Shown piece after piece: positions 7,806-17,300 of a stretch of DNA of 64,000 bases. Below the pieces are notes generated by a model that saw nothing but the letters and a program-made list of their open reading frames with translations, did not search any database and was not told the DNA's origin. Both the position numbers and the translations under genes were made by a program. The stretch spans positions 248,001-312,000 of the forward strand of contig NZ_JARXHY010000006.1 of the NCBI RefSeq assembly GCF_031127815.1, read 5' to 3'. Positions within the stretch are counted from its first letter, which is position 1. Every line of letters begins with the position of its first letter. This DNA is from Pelagicoccus sp. SDUM812003 (GTDB lineage: Bacteria > Verrucomicrobiota > Verrucomicrobiia > Opitutales > Opitutaceae).

Positions 7806-9632
7806 ATGAAGTCACTACTCACTCTCTTAATCGCCGCTGTATGCTTCGCCGGATTCGCCCGGTCCGAGGCCTCTACCTTTGTCATGGTCCATGGAGCCAC
7901 CGCTGGTGGTTGGGAATGGAAACGAACAGGGCAGTTTCTCCAGGATGACGGACACACCGTCTACCGCGTCACGCTCACTGGACTTGGAGAGCGTACGCAC
8001 CTCGCGGATACGACGGTCGACCTCGATACCCACATCAATGATGTCGTCAATCTGATCCTGTTCGAAGACTTGCACGACATCGTGCTCACGGGCCACAGCT
8101 ACGGCGGCATGGTTATCACCGGTGTCATGAATCGTATTCCAGAGCGTATCAGCCACGTCATTTTTCTCGACGCCGCCGTTCCTAACCACAATCAGTCCAT
8201 GTTCGATCTCGTTGGTGGAACGCCACCCGGCTCCAAGGTCGTGAACGGCCTAGTGCAGTTTCCCTGGTACGACCCTGACGCCACTCCGCCAACCGGTGTT
8301 GCTCATCCCGTCGGAACCTTCCGTCAGCGCGTTTCCTACGACAATTCCGAAACCTTCAAACTCCCCGTTACCTACGTCGCCTTCGTGCCCGAAGGGCAAG
8401 ACGCGGAAAAGCGCGCTGAGACCGACCAGAGCTGGCAACGGGCCAAGGCGCGTGGCTGGACCATCCGCACCTTCCCTGGTGGCCATGTGGCCCACCAAGA
8501 AGATCCACGTGGTGTAGCCTCGCTCATCGAGGAGGCAGTCGCTGACGAAAATACAGCGGCGGATCCCGGCGCCTTTGACTCGCCCGCGTTTTCTTGGGAC
8601 ACCAGCTCCGAGCGTCGTCCCACCGGCATCGAAATCGTTTCTAAACTGGAGAAGCCCGCCTACGCCGGTTCCAAGTCTGAAGAGGATTTCGGTGGATACG
8701 TCATGGTCTACTTCAAGGACCAAACGCAATCGGCCTACATGGCTGTCAGTCGTGATGGATACACCTTCACCGATGTCAATGAAGGCGACCCCATTTTCGA
8801 CGGCACCTTGCTGGCCGAGCAGAAAGGCGTGCGCGACCCGCATATCGCGCGTGGACCAGACGGTGCCTTTTACCTCGTCATGACCGACCTGCACATCTTC
8901 GGGGACCGCATGGGCTTCCGCGAAACCCGCTGGCAACGCCCCGAGGAAGAGCACGGCTGGGGTAACAATCGAGCGATCGTGATGATGAAGTCGTGGGACT
9001 TGATCCATTGGACGCATTCCGATTTCCGCGTCGATCTGGCGTTTCCTGAGCTGGGCGATATCGATTGCTCCTGGGCTCCGCAAACGGTGTACGATCCAGC
9101 CGCGGACAAGATGATGGTGTACTTCACCATCCGATACGAAAACGCTCGAGCTAACATCTACACTTCCTACGCCAACGATGATTTCACCGCCTTGGAAACC
9201 ACTCCGACCATGATTCCCAACATCGGTGGTATTGACAGCGATATCACCTTCGCCAATGGCCGCTGGCACCAGTTTTACGTATCCAGCGCCACCATACGCC
9301 ATGCCGTTTCGGACGACATAAAGTCCGGCTACGAAACCACGCCCGGACGCATCGATCCCAACACTGTTTCTACCGAAGCTCCCAACGTATTCAAGCGCCT
9401 CGGTACCGACACCTACGTCCTCATGTACGACGTCTACGGCGGTCGCCCCAACAACATGGGATTCAGTGAAACCACCGACTTCGAAACCTTCACTGATATC
9501 GGCCGCTTCAACGAAGGCGTCATGCGCGGTACCAACTTCAACCGGCCCAAGCACGGCGCCGTTTCCTACCTGACTCTCGACGAGCTAAAGACCGTCGCCG
9601 AGCACTGGAATCTATCGATTGATCTCGATTAG
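7806..9632 (+). CDS. Fusion of an alpha/beta-hydrolase (esterase) with a GH43-like glycosidase
   Basis: Two enzymes in one 608-residue secreted chain. After a signal peptide (about 1-22), residues 23-245 form an alpha/beta-hydrolase of the small esterase/hydroxynitrile-lyase type. It has an oxyanion motif VHGATAGG, the nucleophile Ser98 in TGHSYGG and a terminal His227 in FPGGHVAH. From about 270 to the end a GH43-like propeller follows, with Asp344 in VRDPHIA, Asp479 in GIDSDITF and Glu525 in TEAPNVF at the positions expected for the three catalytic acids. The chain is continuous with no frameshift, so this is a real fusion. The likely job is to remove an ester decoration and the sugar that carries it. 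The acyl group and the glycan are unknown. It sits 22 bases after a stand-alone GH43 gene and 69 bases before another esterase. Confidence 0.82.
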   Translation: MKSLLTLLIAAVCFAGFARSEASTFVMVHGATAGGWEWKRTGQFLQDDGHTVYRVTLTGLGERTHLADTTVDLDTHINDVVNLILFEDLHDIVLTGHSYGGMVITGVMNRIPERISHVIFLDAAVPNHNQSMFDLVGGTPPGSKVVNGLVQFPWYDPDATPPTGVAHPVGTFRQRVSYDNSETFKLPVTYVAFVPEGQDAEKRAETDQSWQRAKARGWTIRTFPGGHVAHQEDPRGVASLIEEAVADENTAADPGAFDSPAFSWDTSSERRPTGIEIVSKLEKPAYAGSKSEEDFGGYVMVYFKDQTQSAYMAVSRDGYTFTDVNEGDPIFDGTLLAEQKGVRDPHIARGPDGAFYLVMTDLHIFGDRMGFRETRWQRPEEEHGWGNNRAIVMMKSWDLIHWTHSDFRVDLAFPELGDIDCSWAPQTVYDPAADKMMVYFTIRYENARANIYTSYANDDFTALETTPTMIPNIGGIDSDITFANGRWHQFYVSSATIRHAVSDDIKSGYETTPGRIDPNTVSTEAPNVFKRLGTDTYVLMYDVYGGRPNNMGFSETTDFETFTDIGRFNEGVMRGTNFNRPKHGAVSYLTLDELKTVAEHWNLSIDLD

Positions 9633-9701
9633 ACGTCCACCCGATATCGCCATCGCTCTGGAACTGCTCCGAGTTTACAAACCATAACCAACCCTAACAT
9701 T

Positions 9702-10640
9702 ATGACAGTACCCAATACGTTTCTGAACCTGACTAAATCGGTCGCTCTCACGCTCGCCTGCGCGGTGGCAGTATCGGCAAATGCCCAAGACGGCACCATC
9801 TATCCGCTCGACGCTCCCGAGGAGCCCAATGCCATCGTTCTTGGCACTGGTGGTGTCGAGGATCAGCCCTCCGAGGAGAGCTGGTTTCGCCAATGGGGCG
9901 AGCCCATGGCACGCAATGTAACCACGGCCACGCTCACTCCCTTTCTGCCCGATCCGGACAAGGCAAATGGCGCCGCCGTTATCGTCACCCCAGGAGGTGG
10001 TTTCCGCTGGCTTTCTATGAACAACGAAGGTTGGAAGGTCGCCAAGGCCCTCGCTGATCGAGGCGTCGCAGCATTCGTACTCAAATACCGACTACAGCCA
10101 ACGCCGCCTACGCTCGATGGCCTCAGAGAGTCGATGAATCGGACCTTCTCCTCCGTGACGCCCGCTGAAGGCGAAGAGGCTCCACCGCCGCGTCCTCGCT
10201 GGGACCTTTCCAATCAGCTCGAAGATGCGGAAGCCGCTTACGCTCTCATCGTCGAAAACGCCGAGGAATGGGGCGTCGATACTGATCGGCTGGGCATGAT
10301 CGGCTTCTCCGCTGGCGCTGGATTAACCATGCACAGTACCCTGAATTCGGATACTATGGACCTCGCTTTCATCGGGCCTATTTACGGAGGTATGGGTCCG
10401 CAAGAAGTGCCCGAAGATGCGCCTCCCATGTTCGCTGCAATTGCTACCGACGACTTCCTCTTCAACGGCGAGTTCGGGCTAATCAAGTCTTGGTACGACG
10501 CGGGTATTCCGGTGGAGTTTCACCTGTATCAGAACGGTGGACACGGATTCGGTCTCGGTTATCCTGGCAACACCGCAAATGGCTGGTTCCCAGTGTTCAT
10601 GCACTGGCTCGATGTGAACGGTTTTCTCGAAGCTGAATAG
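9702..10640 (+). CDS. Secreted alpha/beta-hydrolase, probable acetyl-xylan-type esterase
   Basis: A 312-residue esterase of the BD-FAE/dienelactone-hydrolase-like group that often accompanies xylan-degrading enzymes. It has a signal peptide ending at SANAQ (about residue 29). The oxyanion segment is VTPGGGFRWLS, and the expected triad is Ser203 in GFSAGAG, Asp250 in IATDDFL and His281 in NGGHGFG. A proline-rich insert of about 30 residues (135-165) precedes the nucleophile elbow. It is the last gene of the operon and is followed by a strong terminator. Its place beside the GH43 genes suggests it removes acetyl or other acyl groups from hemicellulose. The acyl specificity is not determined by the sequence. 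Confidence 0.82.
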   Translation: MTVPNTFLNLTKSVALTLACAVAVSANAQDGTIYPLDAPEEPNAIVLGTGGVEDQPSEESWFRQWGEPMARNVTTATLTPFLPDPDKANGAAVIVTPGGGFRWLSMNNEGWKVAKALADRGVAAFVLKYRLQPTPPTLDGLRESMNRTFSSVTPAEGEEAPPPRPRWDLSNQLEDAEAAYALIVENAEEWGVDTDRLGMIGFSAGAGLTMHSTLNSDTMDLAFIGPIYGGMGPQEVPEDAPPMFAAIATDDFLFNGEFGLIKSWYDAGIPVEFHLYQNGGHGFGLGYPGNTANGWFPVFMHWLDVNGFLEAE

Positions 10641-10669
10641 GAAGCCTAAATATAAGTTTCGTTTTTCGG

Positions 10670-10702
10670 GATCCTCGCCGCGATTGTGGCGAGGATCTTT
10701 TT
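10670..10702 (+). terminator. Rho-independent terminator at the end of the hydrolase operon
   Basis: A perfect 10-bp stem (GATCCTCGCC at 10670-10679 with GGCGAGGATC at 10688-10697) is followed by TTTTT, 30 bases after the stop of the esterase gene. This ends the + strand operon. Confidence 0.93.
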
Positions 10703-10731
10703 ATGTGAGAGAGAGGGAACCGAATTCTAAA

Positions 10732-10797
10732 CGTGCCCGGAGGTCACGTTCCACCTTTATGCACCGTCAAGATGGTGGAGCGGGACCTCCGGGCACG
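10732..10797. repeat. Long inverted repeat, possible REP-like intergenic element
   Basis: Arms of 24 bases at 10732-10755 and 10774-10797 pair almost completely, with one mismatch and one G-T pair, around an 18-base loop. The outer 14 bp (CGTGCCCGGAGGTC) are perfect. It lies between the + operon and the convergent - strand dehydrogenase gene, beyond the operon's own terminator. No long T tract follows on either strand, so it is not a classic terminator. The arms and GC-rich composition resemble dispersed intergenic repeats; only one copy is in this window. Confidence 0.6.
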
Positions 10798-10847
10798 CTC
10801 TTTCTTCGGTTAGAAACTCAGCTGACCCCTATACGAATAAAGACCCG

Positions 10848-13526
10848 CTATTTAGCTTCCTGTATAAACTCGACGGAATGCAGGAGAGACTCATCAGCCG
10901 GTTCTTTCTCGAATCGGAAAACGAAGTAGACGTCTTGCGGGCCATCGCTGAACGCGGAGCTCCCCAAGTCGATAACGGTTTCTTCCCCTTCGTTCACTGG
11001 CGCAGAGCTGATCATCGACCCTTCTGGAGAAGCAAGTCGCAGTTCGATGGATACACCCAGTGAAGATAGTTCCGAATGGCTTAGGGCCACCTGAGCGATG
11101 TTTCGAAGATCGACCTGCTCGATTTTGAAAGAGGAGAGGGTGTCGGCAAATCGCGCCGAACGACCCGCCTGTTCGATGCCTTCCATCTCTTCGAAAGCGA
11201 AACGGGTTAGTCTGCTAGGGCGAAGCCCCACGGCGTCTTGTCCGGGAAGGGCTTGAATGCCCGCGGCAGGCTGATCCGTGTAGGAAGCTCGAATCGTGAA
11301 AACCTGTCGCCATGGATTGCTGTCGAGCGTCGCGGGGTCGAAGCTCCCTTTAAGGGGAAGGCTTTGCAGTTCCTCATCCGTTTTGGCTTTGGATAGAATC
11401 CAATCAACGATCTTAGACACTTCGGTCTCGCTCATTGAGGCGTGCCCTGGCATGGGCACTTCGCCCCAGTTTCCGGCGCCCCCTTTGATGATCTTGTTCG
11501 CTAGCAAGGAATTTGCCCCGTCCATGTCTCGATAGCGAAGGGCGATCTGCTCGAAGGACGGACCGATGGAGGTTTCCTGCTCTTTGTGGCAAGCGAGGCA
11601 GTCCGACTCTGTCATGGCGATTCGTCCTTGTTCCTCTCGCGTGAGGATTTGGTGGCCTACCTGCTGTATCGGGCTGGAGCTTTCCATGGACGCTGAAATG
11701 AAGATGTTCTCCTCGACGACTTCGCTATCATCTTCCACGGAGACCTGATAGGAAACGGGTGTATTCGGAAAATAAAGACTTTGGTTTCCATCCACGGTGA
11801 CCGTGACCTTCGGTTGGTCGTTGCCTGCATAGACTTCGATGGGATCCGACTCGTTGACTGACCCGTTGGAGTCTGTGACTCGAAGCGTCAAAGGATGCAT
11901 GCCAAGGGTCGTTAGCTCAGTGCGCAGTTCAGGCCCTTCGGTCTTCACGACCCTGCTACCGATCTGCCATTCGAACTGCATGGCATCGCCTTCTGGATCT
12001 GAAACATCAGCGGTGGCGGAGAGTCTGAAAGGCAGTCGACCGCTTGTTTTTTCCACTGAAACGGATTCGATCTGTGGAGGAAGGTTGCCCCTTATGAAAT
12101 CGATGCGCGACAGGCCGGAATCGGGGTTTCTGGAAAACCAGCCAGCTCCGTATTCGAGCACGTACAATCTGCCGTCCGGCCCCATCTCCACGTCGATAGG
12201 ACCCGAAAATTCCAGCTTCTCCAAGAAGGGCTCGACGCTGGCGAGTTTACCTTGCTCGTCAAAGTCAACCACTACGAAGTGGTTACGTATCCAATCGTGC
12301 ATGATGACTTTGCCATCATAGTAGGCAGGCAAGCGCGTGGACTCAGGATAGAGGTCTTCGTAATACACAGGCCCCGCCATGGCGTTTCGCCCGCCTGATC
12401 CCATTTCAGGAAACATTTCAGATTCGGCGTAAGGATACCAGATGAACGGGGTTTGCGCCGGTGGCAGCTCCTCTAAGCCTGTATTGTGCACCGAATCGTT
12501 CACGGGATTTTGCGGATCGAAGAGATCGCCGCTTTCTCCGGTTTCGTAGTCGAAATCGCGATACGGGTAGTTATCGCCGATAAACAACGGCCAACCGTAG
12601 TTGCCCGGCTCTGACGCACGGTTCATCTCGTCGTAGCCGCGAGGACCTCGATTTTCTTGGTCAGAGGAAGCGTCGGGACCGACATCTCCCCAGTAGACGG
12701 TGCCATCCAGTGGATCGACGGAAATGCGATAGGGATTTCGATGGCCCATGGTAAAGATTTCGGGACGCGTCTTGTCGGTCGCGGGAAAGAGGTTTCCTTC
12801 CGGGATCTCGTAGCTCCCGTCGGGCAGGATGCGAATGCGCAGGATTTTTCCTCGCAGGTCATTGGTATTCGCGGCGGTGCGACGGGCATCGTACTGGTCC
12901 TTGCCCTCGATGTCGTTCAGCGGAGCGAAGCCGTCTGTGGTGTGCTCTACGTCGCGTTCGTTGAAAGGGGTGGAGTTGTCGCCGGTGGAGAGATACAGCA
13001 AGCGGTCGGGTCCGAAGGCCAGCGAGCCTCCGGTGTGGCAGCAGATGTCACGCTGCGAGTAGAATTCTAAGATCACCTTTTCTGATTCCATGTCCAGAAT
13101 CCGATCCTTGAATACAAAACGCGATAAGCGATTCACTACCTTGTCGCTCGGGCTGTAGAAGATGTAGATGAAGCTGTTCTCTTCGAAATCCGGATCAGCG
13201 GTGATGCCGAGCACACCTTCCTCCGCATTCACTCCCGGGGCATCGCTGGAGTAGTAGGCGTCCAAGAAGCCGACGCGGTAGATTTGATCGTCCTGCTGGT
13301 CGTAGTGAAGGATTTCGCCGCGACGCTGCACGATGAGTACATCCAGATTTGGCAGGATCGCCATCTCGATAGGTTCGAAAAACTCGCCTTTGGATAGCGA
13401 GGTTTTGGCGAAACGGATGGGGTCTGGCCTTTCGTCAACCGCTTCAGCTGCGGTGAGGGCAGGCAAGGAAGCGGCCAGGGTCAGGCATGCGGGCAGGGAG
13501 CGAAAGAAGGTTTTTACAGGTGACAC
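10848..13526 (-). CDS. PQQ-dependent sugar dehydrogenase fused to a cytochrome c domain
   Basis: An 892-residue secreted oxidoreductase. After a signal peptide (cleavage near Ala27) comes a six-bladed glucose/sorbosone-dehydrogenase propeller (about 35-480), with CCHTGGSLAFGPD, NDLRGKILRI and MGHRNPYRI motifs that mark the PQQ-binding family. A PKD-like Ig domain follows (about 480-570). A c-type haem domain has Cys643-x-x-Cys646-His647 and a likely axial Met near 692 in VPMPGHA. The last ~130 residues form a beta-rich carbohydrate-binding-like domain. It would oxidise an aldose or similar sugar in the periplasm and pass electrons through its own haem to the respiratory chain. It stands alone, convergent with the hydrolase operon. 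The substrate sugar is unknown. Confidence 0.88.
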   Translation of the reverse strand: MSPVKTFFRSLPACLTLAASLPALTAAEAVDERPDPIRFAKTSLSKGEFFEPIEMAILPNLDVLIVQRRGEILHYDQQDDQIYRVGFLDAYYSSDAPGVNAEEGVLGITADPDFEENSFIYIFYSPSDKVVNRLSRFVFKDRILDMESEKVILEFYSQRDICCHTGGSLAFGPDRLLYLSTGDNSTPFNERDVEHTTDGFAPLNDIEGKDQYDARRTAANTNDLRGKILRIRILPDGSYEIPEGNLFPATDKTRPEIFTMGHRNPYRISVDPLDGTVYWGDVGPDASSDQENRGPRGYDEMNRASEPGNYGWPLFIGDNYPYRDFDYETGESGDLFDPQNPVNDSVHNTGLEELPPAQTPFIWYPYAESEMFPEMGSGGRNAMAGPVYYEDLYPESTRLPAYYDGKVIMHDWIRNHFVVVDFDEQGKLASVEPFLEKLEFSGPIDVEMGPDGRLYVLEYGAGWFSRNPDSGLSRIDFIRGNLPPQIESVSVEKTSGRLPFRLSATADVSDPEGDAMQFEWQIGSRVVKTEGPELRTELTTLGMHPLTLRVTDSNGSVNESDPIEVYAGNDQPKVTVTVDGNQSLYFPNTPVSYQVSVEDDSEVVEENIFISASMESSSPIQQVGHQILTREEQGRIAMTESDCLACHKEQETSIGPSFEQIALRYRDMDGANSLLANKIIKGGAGNWGEVPMPGHASMSETEVSKIVDWILSKAKTDEELQSLPLKGSFDPATLDSNPWRQVFTIRASYTDQPAAGIQALPGQDAVGLRPSRLTRFAFEEMEGIEQAGRSARFADTLSSFKIEQVDLRNIAQVALSHSELSSLGVSIELRLASPEGSMISSAPVNEGEETVIDLGSSAFSDGPQDVYFVFRFEKEPADESLLHSVEFIQEAK

Positions 13527-13724
13527 AGTATGAACGGATTAGAAGCGAGGCGTTTTGAATAACACAGGTTTTGGGAGAGGCTTGTTAGTCGATGCGAAGG
13601 GGGCAACTCAGTTTGCGTTCGGACGTGATTGACCCGATTCCCTCCGCTCGGTTCGCGTCATAGCGCCGGCCGTCTTCGAGGCGCGGTTCGCTGCGGAATT
13701 GGGTTTTCCCTTCGCGCAAGAAAG

Positions 13725-13744
13725 CGAAAGTGCATCGACTTTCG
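13725..13744 (-). terminator. Hairpin after the response-regulator gene
   Basis: A perfect 7-bp stem (CGAAAGT at 13725-13731 with ACTTTCG at 13738-13744) begins six bases beyond the stop of the response regulator on the - strand. The following CTTTCTT is only a weak T tract, so termination may be inefficient. Confidence 0.5.
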
Positions 13745-13750
13745 TCTTCG

Positions 13751-14383
13751 TCAATCGATCTGGATGATGCCGCGTTTGACCGCAGCCAGGATGGCTTGCG
13801 TGCGGTCCGATACCTGGAGTTTCGAGAGGATGTTGGTCAGGTGAACTTTCACGGTTCCTTCCACTAGGCAAAGATTGGAAGCGATTTCCTTGTTGCTCTG
13901 ACCTTTGGCCACGAGACCAAGCACTTCGAGCTCGCGCGGCGAGAGTTGAGATACGACGCGGCGACTCACGCGCGCGGAAATTTCGGGGGGCATGTATTGA
14001 TCGCCTTGATACACGGAGCGTATGCCTTCGAGCAGGCTTTCGAGCGGCATCTCCTTGACCACGAAACCTTGCGCTCCCGCCTTGAACGCTTGCAGCACTT
14101 CGTCTCCGCTGGCGTAGTTGCTGAAGATCAGGATCTTGGCCGCAGGTTCGATCTTCTTGATCAACTGGATGGTGTCGACGCCGTTCTGAACGGGCATGCG
14201 CAGATCCAGGACCACTACATCGGGACGGAGGCGTTGATAAACGTCTACCGCGTCCCGTCCGTTTTCGGCCTCGCCCACAACTTCCATATCGGGCTCGCCG
14301 TTCGCTGCGGTGACCAACCCCATGCGAAGGACGATGTGGTCGTCGACGAGGAGGATTCTAATTTTCGTTTGGGTCGTTTCCAT
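13751..14383 (-). CDS. NarL/FixJ-family response regulator
   Basis: A 210-residue transcriptional regulator with a receiver domain (about 1-125) and a LuxR-type helix-turn-helix (about 145-205). The acidic pocket residues Asp14-Asp15, the phosphorylation site Asp60 in VVLDLRMP and the switch Lys110 in FVVKEMP are all present. The DNA-binding part has LSPRELEVLGLVAKG and EGTVKVHLTNI. Its start overlaps the end of the sensor kinase gene by 26 bases, so the two form a cognate pair translated together. Regulators of this family bind inverted heptamers. The 16-bp near-palindromes found upstream of the kinase gene and in front of several sugar-related genes are therefore a possible target, though this is inference. 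Confidence 0.93.
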   Translation of the reverse strand: METTQTKIRILLVDDHIVLRMGLVTAANGEPDMEVVGEAENGRDAVDVYQRLRPDVVVLDLRMPVQNGVDTIQLIKKIEPAAKILIFSNYASGDEVLQAFKAGAQGFVVKEMPLESLLEGIRSVYQGDQYMPPEISARVSRRVVSQLSPRELEVLGLVAKGQSNKEIASNLCLVEGTVKVHLTNILSKLQVSDRTQAILAAVKRGIIQID

Positions 14384-17300
14384 TTTTGCTAGAATGCTGT
14401 GGCGTCTGGTTCAAAGGCGCGACGAGCTGGACGCTCGTCCCTTTTTGGGGGACGCTGGAGATGGTGAGGTTTCCATTGATCTTGGACGCCCGGGTGCGAA
14501 TGCCTCGCAGACCGAAATGGCCTATTCCGCTGGAGAAGACTTCGCTCGAGTCGAAGCCGTTTCCGTTGTCGCTGATGGTAAGCGTGACCTTGTCGGATTG
14601 GAATTCCAGGCAAGCTTGGATGCGGGTGGCGCCGCTGTGCCGTACCGAGTTGGTAATGGCTTCCTGAGCGATTCGGAGCAAGTGGTGCTTGGTGGTGGAG
14701 GGGATCTCGAGCGGCTTCCCGGTCGTCTTGACCTCCAGGCTCATTGATCCGGTGCCAAGCAGCTCGGCCATGCTGCGCAGTGCTTCTGCGAGATCGTCGT
14801 TTTGGAGGAGAGGAGACTCGAGGTCCCAGACCGCCTGCTGCACTTCCTGGCGAGTGAAGGACACCATGCGGCGGGCGACCGATAGGCGGGACTCGAGATC
14901 TGGGTCGAGATGGTTTAGCTTCAGCGTGGCGTCCAGCTGAAGGGCTAGTCCGCTGAGGCCTTGCTGAAGGCTGTCGTGAATCTCGCCCGCGAGGCGGTTG
15001 CGTTCCGCCAAGGTGGCGGAGTTTCGCGCCTCTTCGGTGAGTTTTTCCATGGTAGCTCTGAGCTCTTCGGTTCGTTCACGGACGAGCTTCTCCAGGTAGT
15101 CCTGTTTGCTCTTCGCTCGGCGAGCGGCCCAAATAGCGATGGCGAGGCAGCTGAAGATGGCGCTGCTCCAGTAGCCGAAGTAGGCGAAGGCGGATCGATA
15201 CCAAGGTGGCGCGATGGTGAAGCGAGTGACGATCGGATTTCCAACGGGGATGTTGCTGCTAAGAAGTCGAGCGGTGAGCTGGTATTCTCCTTCCTCTAGG
15301 CTCGGAAGGGTGAGCAGGGAATCGGCGCTGCGTAGCTTCCAGTCGCTGGAGTTGTTTCTCATGGAGAACTCGTAGACGAGATCTTGAAGCGGCATGTATC
15401 CGCCAGCGAAATACCGAAAAACGAGGTGGTTTTGCGAATAGGGCAGACGGCCGAGTGAATGGTTGGCCGGCGGAGCGGAGATGAGCTCGGTCTCCGTCTT
15501 GCCGTCGGAAACGGAGACGAGGAAAGGCTGTTGCGTGGATCCTTCGATCGACTCGAAATCCTGGTTGACGTGGTAGAGGGCGGATTCGGTGGAGATCCAC
15601 GCGTGCTTTTCATCGATCAGAGTGATGACGGGATACTGATCGCGGATGCTGGTGAGCGAGTCGGTGTCGACCCGATAGCCGTCGCCTTCAGGGAATACTG
15701 TGAGCACGCCGTTCGGGTGGGTGACCCAAATGACTCCGTTCGCATCTTCGGTCGCGCGGAGGAGAACGTAGGGAATCTCGGCTAGCGTCTTTTCTATGTC
15801 TGGTGGCTCGACGACCTCGAGCGTTTCCTTGTCGCGGTAGATGCGTTGGTTGTGGGCGCCGCTGAGGACGACGTGATCCTTGAGCAGGCCGATATTGATC
15901 CAGACCGGCTCTTCCCAGGGGTGGTCTTGGAATACGCGTTTTCGCAGCTGACCGTTTTCGAACCACACGCGGGCGATGAAGTCGAGGCCGAGCTCTATCC
16001 AGACGGAGTCGTGGCTGCTGTGCATGATGGCGGGGAAGCCGACGCCTTGGAGCTTCGGGGCGCATTCGTACCATCGGTTGCCATCCCAAGCCAAGGCGGC
16101 GATTTCTCGCGATCCGATCACGATGCAGATATCCTTTTCTTGCAGCACCAGGCGGTTCGCCTCCTCGATGCCGGGAATCTTCTCGAAGCCGCTACCGTCG
16201 TGTCTGAAGACGCCCTCGCTGTTGCCGATGAGCAGGTGCTTCTCGTTTCCTGCAATGGCCCAGGCTCCGGAGATGGGCACGTTTTCGAACTCTTCGAAGG
16301 TGTACTGCCAACCAGTCTCAGCCAGCCGCATCTCGTAGAGTCGTCCATTGGAGGCGATGACCGTTTTATCGCCCCACTGGCTCACTTGCGGCCAGCCGAT
16401 GACGACTTCCGAGCGTTGATCCACCACGGAAACGGGATCGTTGTAGAGCAGTTTCTGCACGGAGCTTTCTCTGGAAATCCAAAGGATGCCCGGCTCCCGG
16501 GAGGCGATGGCGAAAATGCGGCGATAGTCGGAGGTGGTCAGGGCTAGCTTTCGTTCTCCATCTGCGGAAAAGACGAAGACGCCCTCGCTGTCGACCGCGA
16601 CAGCGAACCCTCCGTCGGGCAGCGTCTCCAGGCAGGAAATGCGCACGATGCTGTTCTCGCCGAACCCGAAGTCGAAAAAACTGAATTGCTCGCCATCGAA
16701 GCTGACCAACCCGGTGTCGTTGGTCGCCCCCACGATGGTGGTGTCGTCCAGGTAGGCGACCTCGTGGATCGAGACGGTCGGGGCGACGTTTGTCGATTCG
16801 CCGCTCTTTGGATCGAACTCTATGGTGCCGAAGGCGTTGGAGGAAACGAACACGCGCTGCCCCAAGGTGAACACCGTAGCGATGGACATTTGATGAAAGC
16901 TCTGTTCGCCTGTTTGCCGGTTCAGGCAGACGAGGCCGTTCTGTCCTGTGAAAAGCGTGTAGTCGTCGGTGAAGACGATCTTGGTGAAATTGGTGGTATT
17001 GATCCAGCGCGGGTACTGCTCTGGACGATAGGAGAGGGGGTCGATCCTGCCTTGTTCGGTGAACTCGATCTTTCCCCATGAGGCGAGGGCGCCGAAGTAG
17101 TAGTTTTCGCCGTCGTCCTCGATGACTTCCATCAGAGGGGGGTTGCGGTCGTCTTTGTCGGAAATATCCAGCCAAGTGTTGTCGTTCAAGACCACGTAGT
17201 TCGCTCCGCTGATCACCGCGAGGCGTCCGATGTGGTCGAAGCCAAGCTTGGGTCCGCGAGAGACTCCGATCTCCTCGATGGCGTAAGTGCGCGTCACGGG

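Noticed and set aside
8250-9554. A 434-codon - strand frame opposite the esterase-GH43 fusion
   Set aside because: Antisense shadow; Val/Gly-rich with no recognisable domains.
10684-10929. An 81-codon + strand frame after the hydrolase operon
   Set aside because: It reads through the terminator's end and the long inverted repeat and overlaps the 3' end of the dehydrogenase gene.
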